From Saccharobesus litoralis (GTDB taxonomy: Bacteria; Pseudomonadota; Gammaproteobacteria; Enterobacterales; Alteromonadaceae): DNA of 64,000 bases. The notes under the pieces were generated by a model, which was given only the letters and a program-made list of their open reading frames with translations, did not search any database and had not been told where the DNA came from. A program made the position numbers and the translations under genes. The DNA lies in NCBI RefSeq assembly GCF_003063625.1, contig NZ_CP026604.1, positions 372,001 to 436,000 of the forward strand, read 5' to 3'. Positions within the stretch are counted from its first letter, which is position 1. Each line of letters starts with the position of its first letter. Positions 7,431-16,265 of the stretch are shown one piece after another.

Positions 7431-9203
7431 TTAACTAAGCTCAATGGGTAAAACTAAAGACGAGTTGGCCGTAAGCTCAATGATTCCCTTGGCTTGCGGC
7501 CAGCCCAACACAATAAACTCATTCAATTCAGGTGCTAAACGAATATCACAAGCATCACCACGATTGATGGCAACTATCACTAGCTGTTTTTTATAAACGC
7601 GGGCAAATATAAACACATTGCCTTGAGCGTACAACTCAACAAATCCACCGTATTGCAAGGCTTTATATTTTTTACGCAGCCTGATCATTTGTTGCAAATG
7701 TTGATAAATAGGATGTTCACTGTGCTCTATATTCCACGGCATGGTACGTCTGCAATCAGGATCAAGCCAACCTTTTAAACCAACTTCGTCGCCATAATAA
7801 ATACTCGGGATCCCTGGATAGGTTAACAACAAAGTCATCGCTAACTTTATTTTATCTTGATCGCCATTCACCAAAGATGCAAACCGCGCTGTATCATGAC
7901 TGTCAATTAAATTGAATTGGCCAAGTTGTAAGCTATAGGCGATCCGCGCACGGGCACTTTGCATCCACAAAGCTAAGGTTTCTGCATTTATCCATGCATC
8001 ATGGTAATTGACATCTTTTCCTGCTAGAAATCCCCATACAGGAAATGCAAAACCAAAATAGTTCATTGCGGCATCTTCTGCATTACCTTGCAACCAACGG
8101 CTAGCTTCAAAAAAATGTTCGCCAACAAAATAAGCTTGTTGGTTTTCGGTTTTAACGGCTGTGCGCATTTTTTCTATGTGATGTAAATTATTAGTTGCGC
8201 CTTTACCTTCACCCAACATATGAATCACATCCATGCGCCAACCATCAATATTGTATGGCGGACGTAACCAATGTTTTAAAACTGAGTTTTCATTCTGATA
8301 AAAAATATCGACAATATCGGCTTGGCTGTAATCCAGTACGGGTAAGGTGTCATACCCTTTCCAACTCTGAAAATAGTTATTTTCATCAAAAATATAATAA
8401 TGACGATAATTAGGATCACCCTGATGTGCTTTTAAAAACCAAGGGTGAGCTGCCGATGTATGGTTTATAACCGCATCCAAGACAATTCGCATATCACGCT
8501 GATGCACGTCCGTTGTTAAATCAATTAAAGCTTGATTACCACCGAAATGCGGATCAACATTAAAGTAATCCACTGTGTCGTATTTATGATTACTCAATGA
8601 TTCAAATACTGGGTTTAAGTAAATTGCCGTAATACCCAGTTCCTGTAGGTAATCTAATTTCTGGCGAACCCCGATTAAATCACCGCCATAGAATTCAATT
8701 CCACCCACTTTGGCTTCCGGTAAGCTACCCCATTCTTTAGCTATAATAGGGCCCCAATCAAGATAATCGTACTCAGCTTGTTTGGGCGATAAATTAGCAT
8801 CGCCGTTACAAAAGCGCTCAGGAAAGATCTGATAAAAGACTTGGCTAGGCACCCAATCAGGAATTTGCGTCGTTGCTAGTAATTTAAACTGAACATCTAA
8901 AGTGGGTGGGAATAAATTAAGCCCGTTAGCGCCTAACCACGAAACCTGAGAACCCGACTGGAGCTTAAACGCATAAGGCGTCATTTCTTGATGATCGTTG
9001 ATAGCAATCGTCACGGAATAAACATCAAAGCCAATAAATTTAGTATTAGTCTTTTTTAACGGCTTTAGCGCTTCTTCGTTATCCGGTTCAACCCTAACCC
9101 AAGCGGCATCTAAATCATAATTAGGACTGACAGCCAGTTTAAGCTTTACTTGATTACCTTTACGAACCAGCATGGGCTCTGTTTGAATGTGCCAAGCTAA
9201 CAT
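7431..9203 (-). CDS. malZ: Maltodextrin glucosidase (GH13), MalZ-like
   Basis: A cytoplasmic GH13 enzyme that trims maltodextrins from the reducing end. I place the start at ATG 9203 (MLAWHIQTEP), which has GGA nine bases upstream and aligns with known MalZ; the frame stays open to TTG 9218. An N-terminal immunoglobulin-like domain of about 110 residues precedes the barrel. GH13 motifs are present: DAVINHTS, GWRMDVIHM (nucleophile Asp325), VGEHFF (acid/base Glu362) and DSHDTARF (Asp437). MalZ-specific stretches such as DAAMNYFGFAFPVWGFLA and PGIPSIYYGDEVGLKG are clear. No signal peptide is seen. No other maltose genes are adjacent. Confidence 0.92.
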   Translation of the reverse strand: MLAWHIQTEPMLVRKGNQVKLKLAVSPNYDLDAAWVRVEPDNEEALKPLKKTNTKFIGFDVYSVTIAINDHQEMTPYAFKLQSGSQVSWLGANGLNLFPPTLDVQFKLLATTQIPDWVPSQVFYQIFPERFCNGDANLSPKQAEYDYLDWGPIIAKEWGSLPEAKVGGIEFYGGDLIGVRQKLDYLQELGITAIYLNPVFESLSNHKYDTVDYFNVDPHFGGNQALIDLTTDVHQRDMRIVLDAVINHTSAAHPWFLKAHQGDPNYRHYYIFDENNYFQSWKGYDTLPVLDYSQADIVDIFYQNENSVLKHWLRPPYNIDGWRMDVIHMLGEGKGATNNLHHIEKMRTAVKTENQQAYFVGEHFFEASRWLQGNAEDAAMNYFGFAFPVWGFLAGKDVNYHDAWINAETLALWMQSARARIAYSLQLGQFNLIDSHDTARFASLVNGDQDKIKLAMTLLLTYPGIPSIYYGDEVGLKGWLDPDCRRTMPWNIEHSEHPIYQHLQQMIRLRKKYKALQYGGFVELYAQGNVFIFARVYKKQLVIVAINRGDACDIRLAPELNEFIVLGWPQAKGIIELTANSSLVLPIELS

Positions 9204-9248
9204 AATAAGTTCCAACAACAGCAGTATTTACGCAGGAGTATATGTTGT

Positions 9249-12089
9249 TTATTGAATAATTGCTCTCGCATACGAATGGAATAAACTGCATCGAGATAAC
9301 AAAACAAATAAAACTAAATAAAACACCACACCACCACTATCATTTTGCTGGGTACCGGTTTGTGGGGCGCTAGACAAGGATGGGTCAAAGGGATAAGCAT
9401 CTTGGTTGTCACCAACACCATCATGGTCTGAATCTAACCACTCACTTTTATCGTCAATAAATGCATCACTATTATCGCCGTAGCCGTCTTTATCCGTATC
9501 CAACCATTCAGCACTATCAAGAGGAAAAGCATCGCTGTTGTCACCAACAAGATCACCATCACTATCAAGCCACTCTTTTTCATCTAACGGAAATCTGTCT
9601 TGGTTATCCCCAATGCCATCATTGTCACTGTCTTGCCATTCACTGGGATCATCAACAAACTTGTCATTGATATCAGCAACTAAGTCGTTATCTGTATCTC
9701 GCAAACGAGTATTTAAACGCAATAATAAATCAGTCGTTTGCAACCAGTCCTTGTCTAATGTAAATGACAAACCTTGGCTATCACGGCCTTCACCGGACAC
9801 AGCCAACCAAGTCTCGTTATACCAAACGGCTAAGTCTGCGATTTCATAATAAGTCGATTGTAAGTATTGAATATTGATTAACTCTGGCAATTGCTCAGGG
9901 TTAACACTCAATTGATAATAACTAAAATCTTCTGAATTTTGGCGAGATTGTATCTGTTGCAGCCCCAAAATGTCTTTATCAGCACTAAAAGCCGTTTTGC
10001 CTAAATTAGCCACATCAAGTTGCCAATATTGCTCAGTAGTGAAAAATGTCAAATCAATCAGTTGACGCCATTTTTCTACGTTATGTTCAACGGCAATCGA
10101 TAAGGTAAATTCACCTATCTCATCGGTTTGCCCAGAGATCACACCTTCACGAGTTAATTCGAGACCAGTAGGTAAATTACCAGCAAGCAAATTAAAGTGT
10201 ATACTTTGATATTGTGAAAAAGCAGGCCGTAATTTTACATGTTGCTTGGTTGGCATATCCGCTAGCGCTGTGACTAACCAATGATGAGCAAAACCATTAA
10301 TACTAACAACTTGGCTATCAGCACTGGTAACTGTCTCGAGTTGATTATTGATATCGGACCAATATTGATAATTAGCAACCAATTTGTATTGATATTGGCT
10401 ATTGATATCAATGCCGTGATCAATATACAGGCCATCTTTTACATCTAGCTGGGTAATGGCCAACCAATCGCTGTTTTGCCGACGATATACTGTTACGTTA
10501 TCAGCCATGGTATGAGTAGATGACCAATGAATATGAGCGGCGCTATCACGTATATCAATATGACTCATGTTGATAGCGGGTAAATCGGGATAACCGTATA
10601 AAGGTTTACTGACTTCTCCCGTTAATGATTCAACTTGAAAATAACCAACCCTTTGTTTTACTGAGTTTGGTATAGTCTTTACTGTTAAGGTATTGGCCTG
10701 TTGTATTTCAATCGCTAGATCAACCCGTTGTGATCCTTGAGCTTGTAAAACTACATAATATAGCTTTGATACCGTATCAAGGTTGCTGCCATGTAAGGTG
10801 ATTGACTCATCTGTGACTACATGATCAAATAACTCTGCTCGTTGAATATTATTGCTTAACAATTTTTGCAATGATAAGCGTCCTTCACTGCGCACTTTTG
10901 TCTGTAATTGAAAGTCAATATTACTGTGCCAAAGCAGTGGTTTAATATCGTTGGCTAATAAATTAGGGTAAGCTTGCTTTAGCAAAGCAATACTGGCGCT
11001 GGCAAGAGGCGTGGCCATTGAAGTACCAGATTGCTGTTTAGTACTGTTACCTAACCAAGTACTCCATAAACTTTCGCCCGGTAACGCAATATCAACCAAA
11101 GAGTCACTAAAGTTAGATTTATGCCAGAGTACATCGTCTTCTGTAGTGGCGGCCACCGCTATTAGATTAGCAAACTGTGTACTAAATCCCGCTGGGTAAA
11201 CAGGGCTATCTCCGATATCACGACCAGAGTTACCTGCCGCAGTAACTATTACCACATTTTTGCTCATCGCATAGTCAATGGCGTCGGCAATTGCTTGACT
11301 AAAATGACTAAACTCTAACGACAAATTAATAATATTTGCACCGTTATCTATGGCGTAATACAAGCCCTCCACTACACTGGCAATATCGCCACCGCCTCGA
11401 CTATTCAAGGCTTTAATGACCATTAAACGCGCTTGTTGACACATTCCGGCGGTATAAACTTGGTTGTTAGTTTTAGCGGCTATTAAGCCTGCCACATGCG
11501 TGCCATGTCCATAATCATCTGTGGGGCTACCACCTTGACTAATTAAGTTAACGCCGTGAACATCATCTACGTAACCATTTAAATCGTTATCAATGCCATC
11601 ATTGGCGACTTCAGTTGAATTAACCCATAAACTTTCGTTTAAATCAGGGTGGGTTAAATCAACCCCTGAATCAATAATGGCCACTACAGACTGGTTACAA
11701 TCGCCCGTTGTTTGTTGCCAAATACTCAACATATCAAGTTGGGTTAAATGCCATTGGCTGCTATATAAGGGGTCATTAGGCGGTGTAAAACTGCCTCCGG
11801 CGGCAAACTGAGATTGCTCCACATTGGCAATGCTTGGCTCTTGTCGTAATGCGTGTAAAACATCAACTAGTGCTATATCGGGTAACAAGCTTAATTGCGT
11901 ATAATAAAAATTAGAATGACCACCTAACCAATGTAATTTACCGAACTCCGCCGTAGCTAACTGACGTTGCTCAAACGTAACATCAGCTTGCCATTTAATA
12001 ATCACATCCGCTTTAACGCCAAAATGTATACTTAACATTAGGCCAAAAACCGAGCTGGTTAGGTATTTCCATACCCAATATTTTATCAT
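9249..12089 (-). CDS. Secreted subtilisin-like serine protease with thrombospondin type-3 repeats and GlyGly-CTERM-like tail
   Basis: An exported S8 protease of 946 residues. After a signal-like N-terminus and an inhibitor-like propeptide (about 28-95) comes the catalytic domain. It has Asp140 (AIIDSGVDLTHPDL), His195 (YGHGTHVAG), oxyanion Asn287 (TAAGNSG) and Ser357 (SGTSMATP). Fibronectin- and Ig-like segments follow (a cadherin/He_PIG-like stretch near LPTGLELTREGVISGQ). About five aspartate-rich calcium-binding repeats come next (DSDNDGIGDNQDRFPLD and similar). The C-terminus is SGGVVFYLVLFVLLSR plus a basic tail. That is the GlyGly-CTERM pattern processed by rhombosortase after type II secretion. 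The start has a good AAAGGA site. The role is probably extracellular protein degradation. Confidence 0.9.
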   Translation of the reverse strand: MIKYWVWKYLTSSVFGLMLSIHFGVKADVIIKWQADVTFEQRQLATAEFGKLHWLGGHSNFYYTQLSLLPDIALVDVLHALRQEPSIANVEQSQFAAGGSFTPPNDPLYSSQWHLTQLDMLSIWQQTTGDCNQSVVAIIDSGVDLTHPDLNESLWVNSTEVANDGIDNDLNGYVDDVHGVNLISQGGSPTDDYGHGTHVAGLIAAKTNNQVYTAGMCQQARLMVIKALNSRGGGDIASVVEGLYYAIDNGANIINLSLEFSHFSQAIADAIDYAMSKNVVIVTAAGNSGRDIGDSPVYPAGFSTQFANLIAVAATTEDDVLWHKSNFSDSLVDIALPGESLWSTWLGNSTKQQSGTSMATPLASASIALLKQAYPNLLANDIKPLLWHSNIDFQLQTKVRSEGRLSLQKLLSNNIQRAELFDHVVTDESITLHGSNLDTVSKLYYVVLQAQGSQRVDLAIEIQQANTLTVKTIPNSVKQRVGYFQVESLTGEVSKPLYGYPDLPAINMSHIDIRDSAAHIHWSSTHTMADNVTVYRRQNSDWLAITQLDVKDGLYIDHGIDINSQYQYKLVANYQYWSDINNQLETVTSADSQVVSINGFAHHWLVTALADMPTKQHVKLRPAFSQYQSIHFNLLAGNLPTGLELTREGVISGQTDEIGEFTLSIAVEHNVEKWRQLIDLTFFTTEQYWQLDVANLGKTAFSADKDILGLQQIQSRQNSEDFSYYQLSVNPEQLPELINIQYLQSTYYEIADLAVWYNETWLAVSGEGRDSQGLSFTLDKDWLQTTDLLLRLNTRLRDTDNDLVADINDKFVDDPSEWQDSDNDGIGDNQDRFPLDEKEWLDSDGDLVGDNSDAFPLDSAEWLDTDKDGYGDNSDAFIDDKSEWLDSDHDGVGDNQDAYPFDPSLSSAPQTGTQQNDSGGVVFYLVLFVLLSRCSLFHSYARAIIQ

Positions 12090-12334
12090 TTTTCCTTTAC
12101 CTTAAATTTGCTCTCGATTGTCATTACAGCATTTTTCCTGTGCACTAAATCCTCTTTTTAAAAGAAAAATGAACAAACAAAATTCCTACTATAGCATTTA
12201 ACTATAAAAACTAATTAGCAGTTACATAGAAAGAGTAGGATAACGCAAAAAGCCCAAGAAAATGGCGGAAAAACTGGCTATTTTGCTTTTTTCTACAATG
12301 CTTATCTATAAGACTTAAAGCATGAGGTAGCTCA

Positions 12335-13519
12335 ATGATAAAGTACTTAAACTCGCTAAAACGAGTGTTGGTTATTCTATCCTGCATATTGCTATTAATA
12401 GGGTTGGCTGGTTGTAATTCTACGCCTAGCCGATTAACTGAAAGTCAACTCTCCAGTTACTTTGCTGACAATCAATTTGCTAATCACAATAAATATTATA
12501 TCGAAAGCGCGAAAGATATTTTTACCTTAGATGACGATATAAAAAAAACCATTCGTCGTAAAATCAGTTCTACGCATTCACATGAAGAAAGAGTGAAGCG
12601 TTTAATGACAGAGATTATTGGTAAACCCAATAAGGATTATATCTATAGTGGTGCAGCTGATTTAACCGCTAGTGAGGCTTATCGTTATAAAACGGCTAAT
12701 TGTTTGTCTTTAACCATTATGGCGTATTCAATGGCTAAAGAAGCCAATATTGGTGCGGCATTTCAAGAAGTATTCGTGCCCGAGTTTTGGACCGATCGTC
12801 AAGGGCAAAAATTAGCGAATGGCCATGTCAATTTGCGTTTATTTGCTACCCAACACAACCATATTTATCATCATTCGATTTACACTAAAGAAGTTGATTT
12901 TGCGCCAGAGGTTAACAGCCAATCATTAAACAAACGGACAATTTCAAAAGCGCACATTCAAGCCTTGTTTTACAATAACAGAGCGGCAAATGCGTTAATC
13001 GAGGGTGATTTAGACTACGCTTACCATTACCTTAAGCAAGCTATAGAATTACACCCAGATGATTCGCCAACTTGGTCTAATCTTGGTTTACTTTACAAAC
13101 GTCGCCAGTTAATTGCTTTAGCAGAAAAGGCCTATAATAAAGCGCTTGAACTTGACCCTAATAATTTAACTCCCTTGGACAATTTAGCCGTGTTGTATAA
13201 ACAGCAAGGTAAACTAGCATTATCAAAAAGCATACAAGATAAATTAAAAACCAAGCGAGCTAACAACCCATTTTATCATCAATATCAAGGTGACTTAGCA
13301 TTAGAAAGCGGCGACTATTTGGCTGCTGTTAGCCACTATAAACGAGCCATTCGTATAGCACCCAAACATGACAGCTTTTACTTTGGTTTAGCTAGAGCGT
13401 ATTACAGTTTAGGTGACAACAATAAAACGCAACAATATTTAGCTAAAGCTAAGCGATATGCCGATTTTGACGATGACTCCCATCGCTACCAAGCCAAGTT
13501 GAATATGCTTGGCAATTAG
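12335..13519 (+). CDS. TPR-repeat lipoprotein with transglutaminase-like N-terminal domain
   Basis: A lipoprotein of 394 residues with lipobox LIGLAGC (acylated Cys near residue 27). The N-terminal half contains YKTANCLSLTIMAYSMAKEA and, about 40 residues on, NGHVNLRLF. A Cys-then-His pattern like this resembles transglutaminase-like domains. The C-terminal half holds four or so tetratricopeptide repeats (SPTWSNLGLLYKRRQLIALA, LTPLDNLAVLYKQQGKLALS). The ribosome site GAGGTAG precedes ATG 12335. The combination occurs in envelope proteins of unknown function. It is divergent from the subtilase, with 245 bp between, and convergent with the XRE gene, which its stop overlaps by 4 bp. Confidence 0.7.
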   Translation: MIKYLNSLKRVLVILSCILLLIGLAGCNSTPSRLTESQLSSYFADNQFANHNKYYIESAKDIFTLDDDIKKTIRRKISSTHSHEERVKRLMTEIIGKPNKDYIYSGAADLTASEAYRYKTANCLSLTIMAYSMAKEANIGAAFQEVFVPEFWTDRQGQKLANGHVNLRLFATQHNHIYHHSIYTKEVDFAPEVNSQSLNKRTISKAHIQALFYNNRAANALIEGDLDYAYHYLKQAIELHPDDSPTWSNLGLLYKRRQLIALAEKAYNKALELDPNNLTPLDNLAVLYKQQGKLALSKSIQDKLKTKRANNPFYHQYQGDLALESGDYLAAVSHYKRAIRIAPKHDSFYFGLARAYYSLGDNNKTQQYLAKAKRYADFDDDSHRYQAKLNMLGN

Positions 13520-13950
13520 CTATTACACTCGCTTTCCATGTGTAAAATAAATTGATGTGCTGCATCTATATCTAAATAGCCGTCTTTCTTTTTATAGCTT
13601 CGTAAAAACTGATAGCATGCTACGACTTTTTTTAACGTATCTAGGCTCATTTCGCCTTGCTCAGTAGCAAAACTTTCAGTTATCAATTGATGAGCGGCAG
13701 ACAAGGCGGCTACATCTACTACCTCAGCTTTACGATATTGATACCCTTGCCCTGTTGCCAACCATTCTAAAGAACAATTAGCTTTGTACGCGATTTGGTT
13801 TGCCTTGGATAAACTCGGCTCTGAGCCCGCTAAATACTTACGTAACAAACTTTCACTAATGCCGACTTGGCTAGCAAACGCCACATTAGATTTAGTGCCT
13901 TTCAAAGTTTTCAAGCGACCCGCGAATGTCGAACTATCTTGCTGGGTCAT
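13516..13950 (-). CDS. XRE-family transcriptional regulator
   Basis: A regulator of about 144 residues. A longer reading frame reaches 14076 but overlaps the DUF924 gene. ATG 13950 (MTQQDSSTFAGRLKTLKG) is the sensible start, one base after the DUF924 stop codon. A Cro/CI-type helix-turn-helix covers residues 8-65 (NVAFASQVGISESLLRKYLAG), followed by LEWLATGQGYQY, a stretch typical of phage-repressor-like regulators. No peptidase S24 domain follows, so this is not a classic LexA/CI repressor. It is probably co-translated with the DUF924 gene. The target is unknown. Confidence 0.75.
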   Translation of the reverse strand: MTQQDSSTFAGRLKTLKGTKSNVAFASQVGISESLLRKYLAGSEPSLSKANQIAYKANCSLEWLATGQGYQYRKAEVVDVAALSAAHQLITESFATEQGEMSLDTLKKVVACYQFLRSYKKKDGYLDIDAAHQFILHMESECNS

Positions 13951-13951
13951 A

Positions 13952-14497
13952 TTAAAAACTCGATCCGGGTTGTTGCAAAAATTCAACCTCTTCAGCAGTC
14001 GAGATCCTACCCAGTATATGATTGCGATGAGGATAGCGACCAAACTGATCAATAATCGCTTTGTGGCGCAACTCAAAGTCTAACTGAGTTTGCATGTCAG
14101 CTTGTGAAAAAAGTAATACCGCTTGTTCATGCACCTCTTTTGATTCGCTATGCATAAAAGGCATGTAAACAAAACCCAACTTAGGTTGAATAAAATGTTT
14201 GTCTAATCCCAACTCTATCATCTGCTGCGCAAGCAATAACGCAAGATTGTCATTTGCAAAAGCTTTGGCTGTACCCCGGTAAATATTGCGTGAAAATTGG
14301 TCAAGCACGATAATTTCGGCTAAGCGCCCTTCTGCTGACTGGCGCCATTCCGGTAATAACTCTTGTTCAGCTAAGCACAACGTATTAGCAAATTTTTGAG
14401 TAACTAGCGCATCAAATTCGTTATTTTTCTGCCACCAAGCTTGAGCCGGTATTTGCTCGAACCAAAACTCGATAACGTCGGAGTAGTTGTTTGACAT
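13952..14497 (-). CDS. DUF924 family protein
   Basis: A soluble protein of about 181 residues of the DUF924 family, with a TPR-like all-helical fold and unknown biochemical role. The start is chosen at ATG 14497 (MSNNYSDVIEFWFEQIPAQA), which has GGAACT upstream; the frame continues back to GTG 14524. Family hallmarks are FWFEQ...WWQKNNEFD, LAEIIVLDQFSRNIYRGT, FVYMPFMHSES and FGRYPHRNHILGR. The next gene (XRE regulator) begins one base after its stop. Repeat copy 2 lies about 75 bp upstream. Confidence 0.88.
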   Translation of the reverse strand: MSNNYSDVIEFWFEQIPAQAWWQKNNEFDALVTQKFANTLCLAEQELLPEWRQSAEGRLAEIIVLDQFSRNIYRGTAKAFANDNLALLLAQQMIELGLDKHFIQPKLGFVYMPFMHSESKEVHEQAVLLFSQADMQTQLDFELRHKAIIDQFGRYPHRNHILGRISTAEEVEFLQQPGSSF

Positions 14498-14571
14498 AGT
14501 AAAGTTCCGATATCCGTAAGCCACATAAATACAATATATAAAGAATACAGTATATCAAGCTAATAACAGCT

Positions 14572-14745
14572 TATAGTCAAAGCGATCAGGTTTTAGGGGC
14601 TGGTTTCCTGTTCCCGACGAAACCTAAGTACCCACTACCCTGTCTCTAGACCTACCTCCATGTAAACACCAAAAGTAGGGGCTTGTAAGCCAAGTCGAGA
14701 TTAAGCACAGACAATGAACCATAAGACTTGAGCGAGAAGACTATT
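14572..14745 (+). repeat. Dispersed MITE-like repeat, copy 2 (diverged)
   Basis: It starts TATAGTCAAAGCGATCAGG like the other copies and ends GCGAGAAGACTAT. The middle matches the 51-bp block of copy 1 (ggtttcctgttcccgacgaa) and contains CACCAAAAGTAGG. The CCCCATGAGC palindrome core is missing. It ends directly against the stop codon of the diguanylate cyclase gene. Confidence 0.7.
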
Positions 14746-14746
14746 T

Positions 14747-15742
14747 TCAAAATACTTTACCAACATGCAACGGGTTGATGTCGTCACTTGCTATAGTATT
14801 TCCAACACAGGGCGTTTTAAATTCTGAGGGGGAATCAGTTGCTGCTTCAACAATACAATCCTTACCTTGTTTCTTAGCTTGATATAAAGCCTGATCCGCT
14901 TTATTCAACGCTTGCTCAAATTCCATACCATTGAGTAACGGCATAATACCAATAGAAACTGAAATTTCCGTTACTTCCCCAGTATCTAATCTATGTTCAG
15001 TATTGCGATAGATTTTTTGTACTCGTTCAGCAACTTGCCGTGCTAGTGGTAAATCGCCTTGAATGACCACTAAAAATTCTTCACCACCATAACGAAACGC
15101 ATAATCATCACTTCGAACCGCTGTTTTAATGATCTGTGCTGCGTGCTTAATTAAAATATCACCTTGTAAATGGCCAAACCTGTCATTAAATTTTTTAAAA
15201 TTGTCTAAATCTAACATTAGCAAGGTATGAGGCGCATTCAGCAAATCAGCTTGCGCTAATTCTTGTTTAAACTCGCTATTGAGAAAACGGCGGTTATAAA
15301 GACCCGTCATAGAATCGGTATTGCTTGCCGACGTTAACGCTAACTTTTGTTGTTTTAATAAATTAACCTGAGCTTTATATTCGCTAGACCAACGAAATAA
15401 CCCTAATGTGATAAATATAATACCGACGTCAGACGCTATATTTTCCAAAATTAAAGATAGATAAGCAGGTGAGATAATGATGATTTCATCTAATAAATCA
15501 TGTACATGGCCAATAAACAATAAACACAATCCGTAAAATAATCGCAGTGTTTGCGTAGTTTTGCCGGTCACCCGAATATTGACCCAGAGCAGAAAAAGAA
15601 TAAATAACAGAATGAAAGCTTCACTGTATAAATCAAAATAATTGATTTCGTTGGCTGGCAACCATTGGCAACTGGAAAATAAATGCACTGTCCACAGGGC
15701 TAACAAGGCAAGCAAGATGCTGAATTGATGAGTTTTTCTCAT
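14747..15742 (-). CDS. Membrane diguanylate cyclase (GGDEF)
   Basis: It makes cyclic di-GMP from two GTP. The N-terminal 125 residues hold about four hydrophobic segments (FSILLALLALWTVHLF, AFILLFILFLLWVNIRV, LFYGLCLLFIGHVHDLL, GIIFITLGLF). A short coiled segment leads to the GGDEF domain at about 150-305: DSMTGLYNRRFL, LLMLDLDNFKKFNDRFGH, and an active site of GGEEF type (FRYGGEEFLVV). An RxxD inhibitory-site motif (RSDD) sits five residues before GGEEF, so product inhibition is likely. No EAL domain follows. The sensor resembles simple membrane domains of unknown ligand. The stop lies against repeat copy 2. Confidence 0.92.
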   Translation of the reverse strand: MRKTHQFSILLALLALWTVHLFSSCQWLPANEINYFDLYSEAFILLFILFLLWVNIRVTGKTTQTLRLFYGLCLLFIGHVHDLLDEIIIISPAYLSLILENIASDVGIIFITLGLFRWSSEYKAQVNLLKQQKLALTSASNTDSMTGLYNRRFLNSEFKQELAQADLLNAPHTLLMLDLDNFKKFNDRFGHLQGDILIKHAAQIIKTAVRSDDYAFRYGGEEFLVVIQGDLPLARQVAERVQKIYRNTEHRLDTGEVTEISVSIGIMPLLNGMEFEQALNKADQALYQAKKQGKDCIVEAATDSPSEFKTPCVGNTIASDDINPLHVGKVF

Positions 15743-15912
15743 TGTTATTAATTTTCTGATTAGGAGTCATAAGGTTTAGCTAATCGCGCGAAGAACATAC
15801 CAACAAATTATTACAATTTGACTGCCATTCGTTTCTGTAACAAAAAATGTTTAAAACAACTGCGCCCACATTCCTAATACGGTGGTTATGCAGTGGTTAA
15901 GAGTTAAGCCAC

Positions 15913-15953
15913 ATACGTATGCATAGCCGGCAATAATTTTGAATACGTATGCA
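15913..15953. promoter_or_regulatory. Paired ATACGTATGCA sites, possible operator
   Basis: An 11-bp word occurs at 15913 and 15943, exactly 30 bp apart (close to three helical turns). Each contains the palindrome ATACGTAT. The sites lie about 170 bp upstream of the diguanylate cyclase start and about 310 bp upstream of the sulfatase start. Confidence 0.35.
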
Positions 15954-16044
15954 AGCTAGTTACTTCTGTCAATTATTCAATAAGATAGACCGCAAGAAAG
16001 ACATGGCTTTTTTGTCATAACTCCCTTTCTGTTGGTTGTGTTTG

Positions 16045-16086
16045 CTCTTGTCGAGGTTTCATACTTTTTCTCGGCAAGAGTTTTTT
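16045..16086 (+). terminator. Rho-independent terminator without an obvious upstream gene
   Basis: CTCTTGTCGAG (16045-16055) pairs with CTCGGCAAGAG (16070-16080) with one G-T wobble, followed by TTTTTT. It points to a transcript on the plus strand upstream, possibly a small RNA in 15750-16045. Confidence 0.6.
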
Positions 16087-16265
16087 CCTTTGCTTAAAAC
16101 CTCTGCTTTCAAACATTCCTCTCAACCTTTTCTACCCTGACCGTATCAAACTACTGAAAAATCAACCTAACGATTTACCTAAATTTACGCTATACCTCAG
16201 AGAATTATCAATTCAACAATGTATTATTGTGCATATATACATTTATGATTTCAGGTATAGATAAC

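Larger units (their letters stand above)
15743..16265. other. Long intergenic region with operator-like repeats and an orphan terminator
   Basis: About 520 bp lie between the divergent diguanylate cyclase and sulfatase genes. I see no convincing protein gene. It contains a direct repeat of ATACGTATGCA (15913-15923 and 15943-15953) and, at 16045-16086, a good plus-strand intrinsic terminator with no annotated gene upstream. Confidence 0.5.

Noticed and set aside
7424-7440. Palindrome GCTTAGTTTAACTAAGC as terminator for malZ
   Set aside because: It is a short AT-rich palindrome overlapping the stop codon with no U-tract; not listed as a feature.
9461-9849. Plus-strand frames rich in His and Ser within the subtilase gene
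   Set aside because: They are the antisense of the aspartate-rich calcium repeats and have no independent signals.
13951-14076. Longer N-terminus for the XRE regulator
   Set aside because: It would overlap the DUF924 gene in another frame and adds a hydrophobic segment not seen in XRE regulators; ATG 13950 fits the domain start.
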